The notes under the pieces were generated by a model, which saw nothing but the letters and a program-made list of their open reading frames with translations, searched no databases and had not been told where the DNA came from. Shown here piece after piece: positions 36,339 through 45,291 of a stretch of DNA of 64,000 nt. Location of the stretch: contig NZ_SZZH01000003.1 in NCBI RefSeq assembly GCF_005298075.1, positions 372,001-436,000 of the forward strand. The letters run 5' to 3'. Both the position numbers and the translations under genes were made by a program. Positions within the stretch are counted from its first letter, which is position 1; every line of letters starts with the position of its first letter. The stretch comes from Nakamurella flava. Its GTDB lineage: Bacteria > Actinomycetota > Actinomycetes > Mycobacteriales > Nakamurellaceae.

Positions 36339-36542
36339 TCAGGCGGTCGACTGCGACGCCGGGATCGTGAGATCGGCCAGCAGAGCGCTGACCTCCGACT
36401 CACGGAACCGACGATGTCCACCCGGGGTGCGGATGGAACCGATGCGTCCGGCGGACGCCCACCGCGTCACCGTCTTCGGATCGACTCGGAACATGAGCGC
36501 CACTTCCCCTGGGGTCAGTAGTCGCTCGGTCTCCATGGTCAC
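36339..36542 (-). CDS. bldC: Developmental regulator BldC
   Basis: BldC is a short MerR-like DNA-binding protein that controls the start of development in Streptomyces and is conserved in many non-sporulating actinobacteria. The 67-residue protein has LLTPGEVALMFRVDPKTVTR, WASAGRIGSIRTPGGHRRFR and ESEVSALLADL, close to the Streptomyces protein in length and sequence. GTG 36542 follows GGAGGT by 6 bases; ATG two codons later is an alternative. It stands next to the cytochrome c genes and is divergent from the Lrp regulator region. Confidence 0.93.
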   Translation of the reverse strand: MTMETERLLTPGEVALMFRVDPKTVTRWASAGRIGSIRTPGGHRRFRESEVSALLADLTIPASQSTA

Positions 36543-36925
36543 ACTGCCACCTCCATATCGGGCCCCGACTGGCCGCGTGACGCCGGCAGGCGTCTGTCCC
36601 ATTGTGCGGCATTCATGCCGGTTCATCGAGGGGGAGACGATGATGAATCCGTCGGAGAGTAGTCAAAGAGGCCTGCTGGTTGCGGTACGTGTCTACGCAT
36701 GGGGTTCTCGACTCACCCGCAGAGGTGAAGCAGTGTTCACAAAGACTATGCCGGGAGGCTTAGTTGCTTGCGTAATGACGGCAGGCGGCCGATCGGATGC
36801 CTCCCTTTGGTTGTACAGCCAAGTACTGCCGGGGGTCAGATGCCCAGATAGGCGAGGCCGCGAGAATCACTACGGTGGTCCGGGTGTGTCGCGGCCTCGC
36901 GCACCCGGACGAATCGGAGACAACG
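36543..36925. other. AT-richer divergent intergenic region between bldC and the Lrp gene
   Basis: 383 bases without a convincing gene and clearly less GC-rich than its surroundings. It holds several symmetric elements: GGCAT-TC-ATGCC near 36609, GTGAA-N6-TTCAC at 36725-36740, and TTGGTTGTACAGCCAA at 36807-36822. A TACGGT box at 36871-36876 could be the Lrp gene -10. These fit a regulatory region serving bldC and the Lrp regulator. A short open frame from 36641 has no recognisable product. Confidence 0.5.
36807..36822 (+). promoter_or_regulatory. 16-bp near-perfect palindrome, candidate Lrp operator
   Basis: The two 8-base halves TTGGTTGT and ACAGCCAA are complementary except at one position. 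It lies about 100 bases upstream of the Lrp/AsnC gene, where such regulators commonly bind their own promoter. The assignment is an inference. Confidence 0.35.
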
Positions 36926-37381
36926 ATGGACGCGGTCGATCGTCGGCTCGTCGACGCGCTGCGCGCGGACGGCCGGGCCAGCTACGCCGAACTCGGCCGG
37001 CTGGTCGGGTTGTCCTCGTCCACCGTCCACGAGCGGGTGGCCAAGCTGGAGGCCGCCGGGGTGATCCGCGGGTACACCGCCCTCGTGCGCCCGGACGCCA
37101 TCGGACTGGGCGTCACGGCGCTGATCGGCGTGGAACCCAGCGAGAACATCCGGGACGAGGAGATCGGGCGTGCCCTGGACGCACTGCCCGAGGTCGAGAG
37201 CTGCTGGGCGGTCGCCGGCGACCAGGCGTTCATGATCCAGGTCAGGGTGGCCAGCGTCGACGAACTGCACAGCACCGTGCTGCGGCTGCGGGAGATCACC
37301 GGGGTCGCCCGGACCCACACCACCGTCGTCCTGGCCACCCGGTTCGAGCAGCGGTCGGTCCCCCGGGGGACCACGGAATAG
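36926..37381 (+). CDS. Lrp/AsnC family transcriptional regulator
   Basis: A 151-residue regulator. The HTH domain (about 1-60) has MDAVDRRLVDALRADGRASY and LSSSTVHERVAKLEAAGVIRG. The RAM effector-binding domain (about 65-140) has VESCWAVAGDQAFMIQVRV, with the glycine turn typical of amino-acid-binding Lrp proteins. GGAGA precedes ATG 36926. It lies upstream of the amino-acid cassette (Cds1-like, M20, GNAT, racemase-like) and may regulate it in response to an amino acid, which is an inference from position. Confidence 0.9.
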   Translation: MDAVDRRLVDALRADGRASYAELGRLVGLSSSTVHERVAKLEAAGVIRGYTALVRPDAIGLGVTALIGVEPSENIRDEEIGRALDALPEVESCWAVAGDQAFMIQVRVASVDELHSTVLRLREITGVARTHTTVVLATRFEQRSVPRGTTE

Positions 37382-37406
37382 AGCGTCCCCACCTCGGGGG
37401 CACGCT

Positions 37407-37412
37407 TATCGT
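37407..37412 (+). promoter_or_regulatory. Candidate -10 box (TATCGT) of a leaderless mRNA
   Basis: TATCGT followed by 7 bases and GTG 37420 with no ribosome site, in the short gap after the Lrp gene. Confidence 0.45.
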
Positions 37413-37419
37413 GGGTGTC

Positions 37420-37803
37420 GTGACGTCTCCGTCCTCACCCGACCCGGCAGCCACGCCGGGGCCCGGCACCCCGGCCGCGGACCGGCAGCCACCCCTGGCC
37501 ATGTCCCTGTTGGCTTACACCGGCCTCCGGCTGCTGCTGGTGGCCGTGCTGACCGCGGTGCTGATGATCTTCATGCCGTTGATCGTGGCGCTGCTGTTCG
37601 CCTTCGTCCTGCAGCTGCCACTGGCCTGGGTGCTCTTCGGGCGGTGGCGCCGGCAGGTCAACGACGCGATGGCCCGGGCGACCGCCACGCGGCGCAGCGA
37701 ACGCGCCCGCCTGCAGGGGGCGCTGACCGGGGAGGGGGCCTTCGAGACGCCGTCCGACGAGGCCGACACCGCCCGTCGGGACGCTCCTCCGCCGCGCTCC
37801 TGA
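37420..37803 (+). CDS. DUF4229 membrane protein
   Basis: A 127-residue protein of unknown function. It has a Pro-rich N-terminal 28 residues, two closely spaced transmembrane helices (about 32-49 and 53-74) and a basic cytoplasmic tail with an [17 protein letters not shown] stretch. The layout matches actinobacterial DUF4229 proteins such as the one at the Rv0531 position near the ccs and men genes. GTG 37420 is preferred because of the -10 box upstream. Confidence 0.75.
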   Translation: MTSPSSPDPAATPGPGTPAADRQPPLAMSLLAYTGLRLLLVAVLTAVLMIFMPLIVALLFAFVLQLPLAWVLFGRWRRQVNDAMARATATRRSERARLQGALTGEGAFETPSDEADTARRDAPPPRS

Positions 37804-37867
37804 CCCCGAGCCCACCCGGCCGGGGATCGTCGACCCGCCGGTCGCCCGGCAGGCCCGCGGCGGTCTC

Positions 37868-37873
37868 TACGCT
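37868..37873 (+). promoter_or_regulatory. Candidate -10 box (TACGCT) of a leaderless mRNA
   Basis: TACGCT, 6 bases, then ATG 37880, with no ribosome site. It would drive the whole coupled Cds1-M20-GNAT-racemase cassette. Confidence 0.55.
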
Positions 37874-37879
37874 CCGGGT

Positions 37880-38986
37880 ATGAACGGTGACACCGAACGC
37901 GACCGCTTCGACGCCGACCGGCGGGCCTGGGTGGCCCGGGCGGTCCGGGCCATCGACGCGGACGCCCAGCGCAGCGCGGACACCCACCTCCTGCGGTTCC
38001 CGCTGCCCGACCTGTTCGCCGCGGACGGCATCGAGCTGTACCTGAAGGACGAGAGCACCCACCCGACCGGTTCGCTCAAGCACCGCCTCGCTCGCTCGCT
38101 GTTCCTCTACGCGTTGTGCAACGGCTGGCTCACCGAGGGCACCACCGTCATCGAGGCCTCCAGTGGCTCCACCGCCGTGTCCGAGGCGTACTTCGCCCGG
38201 ATGATCGGCCTGCCGTTCGTCGCCGTCATGCCGTCCCGGACGTCGCGGGAGAAGATCGCGCTCATCGAGGCCCAGGGCGGCCGCTGCCACCTCGTGGACG
38301 ACCCGGCGGCCATCTACGCCGAGTCGCAGCGGCTGGCCGCCGAGTGCGGCGGTCACTACATGGACCAGTTCACCCACGCCGAGCGGGCCACCGACTGGCG
38401 GGGCAACAACAACATCGCCGAGTCGATCTGGGCCCAGCTGCGCCTGGAGCCGCACCCGGATCCGGCCTGGTTGGTGATCGGCGCCGGGACCGGCGGTACG
38501 AGCGCGACCATCGGCCGGTACATCCGTTATCGCGGGCGGGGCACCCGGCTGTGCGTCCCCGACCCGGAGGGGTCGGCGTTCTACGACGCCTGGTGCAACG
38601 ACGACCCGACCCGCACCGCCCCGGGGTCACGTATCGAGGGCATCGGACGGCCGCGGGTGGAGCCCTCGTTCGTCGGGCAGGTGATCGACCGGATGGTCCG
38701 TGTCCCGGACGCGGCCTCGGTCGGCGCGATGCGGGAGGGGGCTTTGGCCCTCGGCCGGCCGATGGGTCCCTCGACCGGCACCAACCTGTGGGCCGCGTTC
38801 GGGCTCATCGCCGAGATGCGCGCGGCCGGCGTGGCCGGGTCGGTCGTCACGCTGCTCTGCGATTCCGGCGACCGGTACGCCAACACCTACAACGACGACG
38901 CCTGGGTGGCGGCGCAGGGCTGGGACATCGCCCCGACCCGGGCCGTGGTCGCCGAGTTCCTGCAGTCCGGCCGGTGGCGCCCGTGA
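37880..38986 (+). CDS. PLP-dependent cysteine synthase family protein, Cds1-like
   Basis: A 368-residue fold-type II PLP enzyme closely resembling mycobacterial Cds1 (Rv3684), an L-cysteine desulfhydrase that releases sulfide, pyruvate and ammonia. [16 protein letters not shown] holds the Schiff-base lysine near residue 66. [11 protein letters not shown] binds the substrate carboxylate, and [14 protein letters not shown] is the phosphate-binding glycine loop. Its stop overlaps the M20 gene start (GTGA), so it is the first gene of a four-gene coupled cassette. Whether the substrate is L-cysteine or another amino acid is open. Confidence 0.85.
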   Translation: MNGDTERDRFDADRRAWVARAVRAIDADAQRSADTHLLRFPLPDLFAADGIELYLKDESTHPTGSLKHRLARSLFLYALCNGWLTEGTTVIEASSGSTAVSEAYFARMIGLPFVAVMPSRTSREKIALIEAQGGRCHLVDDPAAIYAESQRLAAECGGHYMDQFTHAERATDWRGNNNIAESIWAQLRLEPHPDPAWLVIGAGTGGTSATIGRYIRYRGRGTRLCVPDPEGSAFYDAWCNDDPTRTAPGSRIEGIGRPRVEPSFVGQVIDRMVRVPDAASVGAMREGALALGRPMGPSTGTNLWAAFGLIAEMRAAGVAGSVVTLLCDSGDRYANTYNDDAWVAAQGWDIAPTRAVVAEFLQSGRWRP

Positions 38987-40152
38987 CCGGCGTGACCGAC
39001 CCGCTGACGGCGATCTCGACCCGCCGCGCGGACCTGCTGGCCGACGTGGAACGGCTGGTGCGGTGCGAGTCGCCGTCCTCCGACCTGGCCGCCGTCGCCC
39101 GTAGCGCCGAGGTGGTCGCGGCCGTCCTGCGCGACCGGTTGCCCGGCGACCCCGAGGTGCTGGACGTCGACGGCTGCCGTCACGTGCGGTGGCGGTCCGG
39201 TCCCGGGCCGACCCGGGTGCTGGTCCTGGCCCACCACGACACGGTCTGGCCGCTCGGCACCCTGGACCGGCTGCCGTTCGCCATCGACGAGGCCGCCGGG
39301 ACGCTGCGCGGGCCGGGCACGGTCGACATGAAGGCGGGCCTGGCGCAGGCCGTGCACGCCCTGGCCGTGCTCGCCGACGACCCGGTGGGCGTGCCGGACG
39401 GGGTGACGGTGCTGGTCACCGGGGACGAGGAGATCGGTTCGACGACGTCGCGGGCGCTCATCGAGGCCGAGGCGTTGCGCGGGGCGGGTCCGGGTGGTGC
39501 GGCGACCGCGGTCCTGGTGCTGGAGGGTTCCGGACCGCATGGCGCGATCAAGACCGGCCGGAAGGGGACCGCGACCTACCACCTGACGGTGACCGGTCGG
39601 GCGTCGCACGCGGGGGTCGCCCCGGAGCGGGGGATCAACGCGGTCGTCGAACTCGCCCACGTCGTGCTGGCCGTGCTGGACACCGCGGACGCCGACCGCG
39701 GGACGACGGTCACGCCGACGGTCGTCCGCGGTGGTTCGGCCACCAACACGGTGCCGGCGAGCGCCACCGTGGGGGTCGACGTGCGCTGCTGGACGATCGC
39801 CGAGCAGGACCGTGTCGACCGTGACCTGCGGGCCATCGGGGCCACGCTGCCCGGGGCGCGGATCGAGGTCGACGGCCGGCCCAACCGCCCGCCGATGGAG
39901 CGGGCGGTCAGCGCCGACCTGTTCACCCGGGCGCAGGCCGTGGCCGCGCGGGCCGGACTGCCGGTTCCGGCCGAGTGCGCGGTGGGCGGCGGCTCGGACG
40001 GCAACTTCACCGCCGCGCTGGGGGTGCCGACCCTGGACGGGCTGGGGGCGGCCGGCGGGGGCGCACACGCCGATGACGAGCACGTCGACCTCGGCTCGCT
40101 GCTGCCCCGGACGGCGCTGCTCGTCGCCCTGCTGCGGAACCTGCTCGCGTGA
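38983..40152 (+). CDS. M20 family metallopeptidase (candidate N-succinyl-L-amino-acid desuccinylase)
   Basis: A 389-residue di-zinc hydrolase of the CPG2/M20 group. Metal ligands are visible in [13 protein letters not shown] (His) and [11 protein letters not shown] (bridging Asp). TGDEEIGS carries the catalytic Glu pair, and the late histidine is in [13 protein letters not shown] dimerisation domain lies in between ([18 protein letters not shown]). In Geobacillus, an M20 enzyme next to an N-succinylamino-acid racemase and a GNAT succinyltransferase removes succinate from L-amino acids; the same three genes sit here in coupled order. The specific substrate is an inference from context. Confidence 0.85.
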   Translation: MTGVTDPLTAISTRRADLLADVERLVRCESPSSDLAAVARSAEVVAAVLRDRLPGDPEVLDVDGCRHVRWRSGPGPTRVLVLAHHDTVWPLGTLDRLPFAIDEAAGTLRGPGTVDMKAGLAQAVHALAVLADDPVGVPDGVTVLVTGDEEIGSTTSRALIEAEALRGAGPGGAATAVLVLEGSGPHGAIKTGRKGTATYHLTVTGRASHAGVAPERGINAVVELAHVVLAVLDTADADRGTTVTPTVVRGGSATNTVPASATVGVDVRCWTIAEQDRVDRDLRAIGATLPGARIEVDGRPNRPPMERAVSADLFTRAQAVAARAGLPVPAECAVGGGSDGNFTAALGVPTLDGLGAAGGGAHADDEHVDLGSLLPRTALLVALLRNLLA

Positions 40153-41171
40153 CCGGCGCCGACCCCGGGACTGATTCCGGAGCGGAGCCGTGGCTGACCG
40201 CCACGGCCGCGGCCGGCCGGGCCGGTGTCCGCGTCCGACCGCTGACCAACCGGGACGACCTGGTGGCCGCGGGCACCCTGCTGAACCGCGTCTGGGGCGT
40301 CGACCCCGACGGACCCGGGGGCTCGGAACTGCAACCGCACCTGCTGCGGGCGCTGGAGCACAGCGGCAACTACGTGCAGGGCGCGGCGCTGAGCCCGGCT
40401 GCGGCGACGAACGGTGACGTCCACGGCCACGCGGGCCCGCTGGTCGGTGCGTCCATCGCCTTCCTGGGCCGGACCGACGGGCAGTGGTCCCTGCATTCGC
40501 ACATTACCGGCGTGCTCGGCGAGCAGGCCTCGCGTGGCGTCGGGGCGGCGCTCAAGTGGCACCAGCGGGCCTGGTGCCTGGACCGCGGGATCGGGCTGGT
40601 GACCTGGACGTTCGATCCGCTGATCGCCCGGAACGCCTGGTTCAACCTGGGGCGGCTCGGGGCCCGGCCGGCCGAGTACCTCGTCGACTTCTACGGGCCG
40701 ATGAGCGACGGTCGCAACCAGGGGCAGCCGACGGACCGGCTCGGCATGGTCTGGGATCTGCACGCCCCGTCGACCCTGGCCGCGGCCGCCGCTCTGCGGT
40801 CCGGGGGGCCCGTCCGGGCCGCGTCCGGTGATCTCGTCGACCCGCCGCAGCGCTGGCTCGGATCCGGCCCGGACGGGGGACCGGTCGACGCGGTCGACAC
40901 CGACGGCGGGTTGCCGGCCCCCCGCTCGGCCGAGGACGACGCGGTGATCGCCGTCCCGGACGACGCCGAAGAGCTGTGGCGGAGCGACCCGGACGCGGCC
41001 GGCCGGTGGCGGCTCGCGGTGCGTGGCGTGCTCGGTGCGGCCGTGGCCGATCCGCGGTGGGCGGTGACCGCGTTCCGGCCCCGGGTGGGCTATGTGGTCA
41101 CCGCCGTGGCAGCCTCGGGCCAGTCCCGGCTCGCGGCGTCGGGTTCGGAGAGGGAGGAACCGACCGGATGA
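40149..41171 (+). CDS. GNAT-fold acyltransferase (candidate succinyl-CoA:D-amino-acid N-succinyltransferase)
   Basis: A 340-residue protein with a GNAT core of about residues 25-220. VRVRPLTNRDDLVAAGTLLN is the first strand and helix. A beta-4 region reads LHSHITGVLGEQASRGVGAALKWHQ, with a V-x-x-x-x-R-G-x-G-type acyl-CoA loop. WTFDPLIARNAWFNLGRLGA follows, as in COG3375-like proteins that often neighbour menC-like genes. The C-terminal 120 residues are variable. Both ends overlap neighbours (GTGA and ATGA). Succinylation is inferred from the adjacent racemase-like and M20 genes. Confidence 0.75.
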   Translation: MTGADPGTDSGAEPWLTATAAAGRAGVRVRPLTNRDDLVAAGTLLNRVWGVDPDGPGGSELQPHLLRALEHSGNYVQGAALSPAAATNGDVHGHAGPLVGASIAFLGRTDGQWSLHSHITGVLGEQASRGVGAALKWHQRAWCLDRGIGLVTWTFDPLIARNAWFNLGRLGARPAEYLVDFYGPMSDGRNQGQPTDRLGMVWDLHAPSTLAAAAALRSGGPVRAASGDLVDPPQRWLGSGPDGGPVDAVDTDGGLPAPRSAEDDAVIAVPDDAEELWRSDPDAAGRWRLAVRGVLGAAVADPRWAVTAFRPRVGYVVTAVAASGQSRLAASGSEREEPTG

Positions 41172-42328
41172 AGATCACCGGGGTGGAACTGCGGACCGTG
41201 CGGATGCCGCTGGTCAGTCCGTTCGAGACATCGTTCGGGGTGCAGCGCGAGCGGCTCGCGGTGCTGGTCCGGGTGGTCGGCACGGTGTCCGGTGCGGCGG
41301 CCGGCGGCGACCGCAAGGGCCGCGAGGTGCAGGGGTGGGGCGAGTGCGTGGCCATGGAGGCCCCGCTCTACAACTCCGAGTACGCGGCCGGATCGCTGGA
41401 GGTGCTGCGCCGCTACCTGGTGCCGCTGCTGTTCCGGGAGGTCGAGCGCACCGGCGGGGTGACGGCCGAGAACGTCGAGTCCGTGCTCGCCCCGGTCGTC
41501 GGCCACCGGATGGCCAAGGGCGCGTTGGAGATGGCTGTCCTGGACGCGCAACTGCGGGGGAGCGGCACGTCCTTCGCGTCGTATCTCGGGGCCGTGCGGG
41601 ACACCGTCCCGTCCGGGGTGTCGGTCGGCATCCAGCCGTCGGTCAACGCGCTGCTCGACGTGGTCGGCGAGTACGTCACCCAGGGCTACGCCCGGGTCAA
41701 GCTCAAGATCCGCCCCGGCTGGGACGTCGTCCCGGTGGAGGCCGTCCGCAACCGGTTCGGTGATCTGCTGGCCCTGCAGGTCGACGCGAACGCCGCCTAC
41801 TCGCTGGCCGACGTCCGGACGCTGGCCCGGCTCGACGAGTTCGACCTGCTCCTGCTGGAGCAGCCGCTGGCCCGCGACGACCTGCGTCAGCACGCTGAGC
41901 TGGCCACCCGGCTGCGCACCCCGGTGTGCCTGGACGAGTCGATCACCTCGGTGCGGGCGGCAGCGGACGCGATCGCCCTGCGGGCCTGCCGGGTCGTCAA
42001 CATCAAGGCCGGCCGGGTCGGCGGGTACCTGACGGCCCGCCGGGTGCACGACCTGTGCCTGGCCAACGGGGTGCCGGTGTGGTGCGGCGGCATGTTGGAG
42101 ACCGGTCTCGGCCGGGCGGCCAACGCCGCACTGGCCGCCCTGCCCGGATTCACGCTGCCCGGTGACGTCTCCGGTTCCGACCGCTTCTACGAGCGGGACA
42201 TCACCGAGCCGATCGTGATGGACGACGGCCAGGTGGCGGTGCCGACGGGGGCCGGTCTGGGTGTCGAACCGATCAAGGACGTCCTCGAACGGTTCACGGT
42301 GGCCACCGAGTGGGTGCAGGCGGACTGA
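41168..42328 (+). CDS. N-succinylamino-acid racemase / o-succinylbenzoate synthase-like enzyme
   Basis: A 386-residue enolase-superfamily protein of the MLE subgroup. It has the VPLVSPF-type N-terminal cap and the catalytic KxK in ARVKLKIRPG. Metal ligands are in LQVDANAAY (Asp), LLLEQPL (Glu) and CLDESITS (Asp-Glu). The second catalytic lysine is in VVNIKAGRVGG, and GGMLETGLGRAA follows. These are shared by OSBS and N-succinylamino-acid racemases. A separate, diverged menC (46208) sits with the menaquinone genes, so this copy, coupled to GNAT and M20 genes, is more likely the racemase. Dual function cannot be excluded. Confidence 0.85.
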   Translation: MKITGVELRTVRMPLVSPFETSFGVQRERLAVLVRVVGTVSGAAAGGDRKGREVQGWGECVAMEAPLYNSEYAAGSLEVLRRYLVPLLFREVERTGGVTAENVESVLAPVVGHRMAKGALEMAVLDAQLRGSGTSFASYLGAVRDTVPSGVSVGIQPSVNALLDVVGEYVTQGYARVKLKIRPGWDVVPVEAVRNRFGDLLALQVDANAAYSLADVRTLARLDEFDLLLLEQPLARDDLRQHAELATRLRTPVCLDESITSVRAAADAIALRACRVVNIKAGRVGGYLTARRVHDLCLANGVPVWCGGMLETGLGRAANAALAALPGFTLPGDVSGSDRFYERDITEPIVMDDGQVAVPTGAGLGVEPIKDVLERFTVATEWVQAD

Positions 42329-42329
42329 G

Positions 42330-43214
42330 TCAGGGCGCGCCGGGGCCGTCGAAGACCAGGCCGATCGTCAGCAGCACGGCGTAGACGAACTCGAGCCGTC
42401 CGGTCGCACCCAGGACGGCGATGAGGTCGCGACCCTTCGCTCCACCGAGGACGGCCCGCACGGGCGGGACGGCCAGCGGCAGGGACAGCAGCGCCAGCAG
42501 GCACCACGGGTGACCGATGCCGACGACCAGGACCGCGAGGTAGGCCCCGGCGATGAGCAGGGCGAACACCTTGCGACTCAGGGGCTCGCCGAGCAGCACG
42601 GCCAGGGTGCGTTTGCCCACGTCGGCGTCGGTGTGCACGTCGCGCAGGTTGTTGGCCATCAGCAACGCGCACGCCAGCAGACCGATGCCGATCGCCCCGG
42701 CCCACGCGGACACCGACAGCGTGCCGGCCTGCACGAACGTGGTGCCGAGCACGGCCACCAGACCGAAGAAGGTGAAGACGAACACCTCGCCGAGCCCGGT
42801 GTAGCCGTACGGGCGCGGTCCGCCCGTGTAGAACCAGGCCGCGGCGACACTGGCCGCGCCGATCGGCACCAGCCACCAGGACGAAACGGCGGCCAGCACC
42901 AGTCCGGCGACGGCGGCGAGGCCGAAGCAGCCGAACGCGGCCAGCTTGACCACCCGCGGCTGCGCTGCGCGTGACCCGACCAGCCGGAACGGACCGACCC
43001 GGGCGTCGTCGGTGCCGCGGATGCCGTCGGAGTAGTCGTTGGCGTAGTTGACGCCCACCTGCAGGGCCAGGGCGACGATCAGGGCGAGCAGCGCCCGCCA
43101 CCAGAAGAACCCGCCGAGGGCGTATCCGGCGCCGCAGCCGACCAGGACGGGCGCGACCGCCGCGGGCAGGGTGCGGGGTCGAGCAGCGGAGATCCATTGA
43201 CGGGTGCTGGCCAC
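42330..43214 (-). CDS. menA: 1,4-dihydroxy-2-naphthoate octaprenyltransferase
   Basis: MenA attaches the polyprenyl tail to DHNA, giving demethylmenaquinone. The 294-residue polytopic UbiA-family protein has the first Asp-rich motif NYANDYSDGIRGTDD (N-x3-D-Y-x-D) and the second motif DVHTDADVGKRTLA. About eight or nine transmembrane helices are visible. GTG 43214 is preceded by a TAGGGT box 8 bases upstream, suggesting a leaderless mRNA. It converges on the racemase-like gene with one base between stops and is divergent from menE. Confidence 0.94.
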   Translation of the reverse strand: MASTRQWISAARPRTLPAAVAPVLVGCGAGYALGGFFWWRALLALIVALALQVGVNYANDYSDGIRGTDDARVGPFRLVGSRAAQPRVVKLAAFGCFGLAAVAGLVLAAVSSWWLVPIGAASVAAAWFYTGGPRPYGYTGLGEVFVFTFFGLVAVLGTTFVQAGTLSVSAWAGAIGIGLLACALLMANNLRDVHTDADVGKRTLAVLLGEPLSRKVFALLIAGAYLAVLVVGIGHPWCLLALLSLPLAVPPVRAVLGGAKGRDLIAVLGATGRLEFVYAVLLTIGLVFDGPGAP

Positions 43215-43222
43215 GTGGATCG

Positions 43223-43228
43223 ACCCTA
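43223..43228 (-). promoter_or_regulatory. Candidate -10 box (TAGGGT) of leaderless menA mRNA
   Basis: TAGGGT on the minus strand with 8 bases to the menA GTG. The menA and menE start codons are only 40 bases apart, so their promoters must overlap. Confidence 0.5.
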
Positions 43229-43254
43229 CTGGGCGAAACGGATACTGGACGGCG

Positions 43255-44505
43255 ATGTCCACACCCCCGCGTCCATACCGCCCGGTCGTGCCCCTGCCCC
43301 TGCCGCCCGGCCCGGCGGTGCTCGACCTGCTGCCGCAGCTCGCCGACGCCCTGGCCGGTCGCGGGCCTGCCCGGCTGCCGGTCCCGGCCGACGACCCGGC
43401 GGCCGCGGCCCGGCTGGTCGACGCCCTGGCCGGCGGCCCGCTCGGGCCCGGCGAGGACGACCCGGCCGACCCGACCGCCTTCGTCGTCGGCACGTCGGGC
43501 TCGACCGGCCCACCCAAGGGCGCCCTGCTCCCGGTGTCGGCCCTGGCCGCGTCGGCGGCCGCCACCACCGACCGCCTGGCCGGCGGTGCCGCGGCCCCGG
43601 GAACCTGGTTGTTGACGGTCCCGCCGCACCACGTCGCCGGGCTGCAGGTGCTGCTGCGGTCGCTGGTCGCCGGGACCGAGCCGGTGGTGCTGGCCCCGCC
43701 GTTCCGGGCGGACCGGTTCGCCCGGGCGGTGGCGCGGCTGCCCGCCGGTCCCCGGTACGTCTCCCTGGTGCCCACCCAGCTGTCCCGGGTGCTCGCGGAC
43801 CCGACGGCTACCGCGGCGCTGGCCACCTTCACGGCCGTCCTGGTCGGCGGGGCCGCCACCGACCCCGTCCTGCTGGCCGCGGCCCGAACGGCCGGCGCCC
43901 GGGTGGTGACGACCTACGGGATGAGCGAGACCTGCGGTGGCTGCGTCTACGACGGGGTCCCGCTGGCCGGCGTGCGCGCCGAGCTGCTGCCCGGCGGGGA
44001 GGAACCGGCGACGGACGGGGTGGGCCGGGTCCGCCTGCGTGGCCCCGTGGTCGCCCGCGGGTACCGGGGACGGCCCGCCGACCCGGCGTTCGGGAGCGAC
44101 GACGAGGGACGGTGGTTCGCCACGGCCGATCTGGCCCGCTGGTCCACCGACGGTCACCTGCAGGTGATCGGCCGGGTGGACGACGTTCTGGTCACCGGTG
44201 GCGAGAAGGTGCACCCGGTGCTGGTGGAGACCGCGGTGGCCGGGGTCGCCGGCGTCGGCGCCGTGGTGGTGGTGGGCGTCCCCGACGCACGGTGGGGTCA
44301 GCGGGTCGTCGCCGTGGTCGTCACGGACGGGGGCGACGGGCCGGACGAACAGGCGATCGCCACCGCGGCCCGGACGGCCGGGGGCCGGGCCGCGGTGCCC
44401 CGGATGGTGCTGACGATCGACGAGCTGCCGTTGCGGGGACCGGGCAAACCCGACCGGACGGCGTTGACGGCCTGGGCGACGCAGCGGGTGGATCGCGATG
44501 GCTGA
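43255..44505 (+). CDS. menE: O-succinylbenzoate-CoA ligase
   Basis: MenE activates o-succinylbenzoate as its CoA thioester. The 416-residue ANL enzyme has an intact phosphate loop GTSGSTGPPKGALL near residues 79-92 and TYGMSETCGG (A5). GRVDDVLVTGGEKVHPV is the hinge, and the A10 lysine is in LRGPGKPDR. This makes a useful contrast with the degenerate ANL protein at 23.8 kb. The start ATG 43255 lies in the narrow menA-menE gap. The stop overlaps the DNA glycosylase gene by 8 bases. Confidence 0.94.
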   Translation: MSTPPRPYRPVVPLPLPPGPAVLDLLPQLADALAGRGPARLPVPADDPAAAARLVDALAGGPLGPGEDDPADPTAFVVGTSGSTGPPKGALLPVSALAASAAATTDRLAGGAAAPGTWLLTVPPHHVAGLQVLLRSLVAGTEPVVLAPPFRADRFARAVARLPAGPRYVSLVPTQLSRVLADPTATAALATFTAVLVGGAATDPVLLAAARTAGARVVTTYGMSETCGGCVYDGVPLAGVRAELLPGGEEPATDGVGRVRLRGPVVARGYRGRPADPAFGSDDEGRWFATADLARWSTDGHLQVIGRVDDVLVTGGEKVHPVLVETAVAGVAGVGAVVVVGVPDARWGQRVVAVVVTDGGDGPDEQAIATAARTAGGRAAVPRMVLTIDELPLRGPGKPDRTALTAWATQRVDRDG

Positions 44506-45199
44506 GACCGTGGCGGGGTTCCCGCCGCCGTTGGACCGGCGGCCGACCAAGGCCGAGCTGCTCACCTATGTCGGTGCCACGGTCGCCGACCTGCTGCCCG
44601 ACCCGCTGCGGCTGCTGTTCGTGGGCATCAACCCGGGGCTGTGGACGGCGGCCGTCGACGCCCATTTCGCGCGGCCGGGCAACCGGTTCTGGCCGGCCCT
44701 GCACCGGGCCGGCATCCTCCCGCACGTGGTGGACGTCAGCCGGGGGATGGCCGCCGCCGATCGCGCGCTGCTGGTCGATCGCGGCATCGGCATCACCAAC
44801 ATGGTCCCGGTGGCCTCGGCCCGGGCGGACGAGCTGACCCGGGAGCAGGTCCGCGCCGGGGCGCAGCGGCTCGTGGAGCTGGTGAACGAGCGCAACCCCC
44901 GGGTGGTGGCCGTCCTCGGCGTCACCAGTTATCGGACGGCGTTCGCCCGGCCCCGCACGCGCACCGGGCTCCAGGAGGATCCGCCGCCGGGGGTCCGCGC
45001 GGACGGGCCGCAGTGGTGGGTGCTGCCCAACCCGAGTGGTCTGAACGCCCACGACACGGTGGACAGCCTGGCTGCGGCCTACCGGCGGGCCGCGGTCGCC
45101 GCCGGCGTGCTGCCGGTCACCGGCGCGGACGCCCGGTCGCCTGTCGGAGCGCGGCCCGGTGACCACCCGTCCGACGCGCCCGGCACCCCGGCGGAGTGA
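44498..45199 (+). CDS. Mismatch-specific uracil/thymine DNA glycosylase (MUG/TDG family)
   Basis: A 233-residue family 2 uracil-DNA glycosylase. The active-site motif is LLFVGINPGLWTA near residues 39-51. FARPGNRFWPALHRAGI follows, and the DNA-insertion motif is VLPNPSGLNAHD near 165-178. MUG enzymes remove uracil or thymine from G mispairs. The last 45 residues are unconserved. It overlaps menE at the start and the CPBP gene region at the end, an unusual partner for menaquinone genes but a common actinobacterial arrangement. Confidence 0.88.
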   Translation: MAETVAGFPPPLDRRPTKAELLTYVGATVADLLPDPLRLLFVGINPGLWTAAVDAHFARPGNRFWPALHRAGILPHVVDVSRGMAAADRALLVDRGIGITNMVPVASARADELTREQVRAGAQRLVELVNERNPRVVAVLGVTSYRTAFARPRTRTGLQEDPPPGVRADGPQWWVLPNPSGLNAHDTVDSLAAAYRRAAVAAGVLPVTGADARSPVGARPGDHPSDAPGTPAE

Positions 45200-45291
45200 T
45201 TCGGCGGACTCGAGGTGTGGGACGGTCGACCGTCGGTGACAGTGGGATGCGCAGAGGGCCGGCCGGTCGCGGCCGTCGTGGGGGAGGGTCC

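Noticed and set aside
36641-36900. A small protein gene in the bldC-Lrp gap
   Set aside because: The open frame shows no ribosome site, no recognisable protein features and contains the palindromic elements; a regulatory region is more likely.
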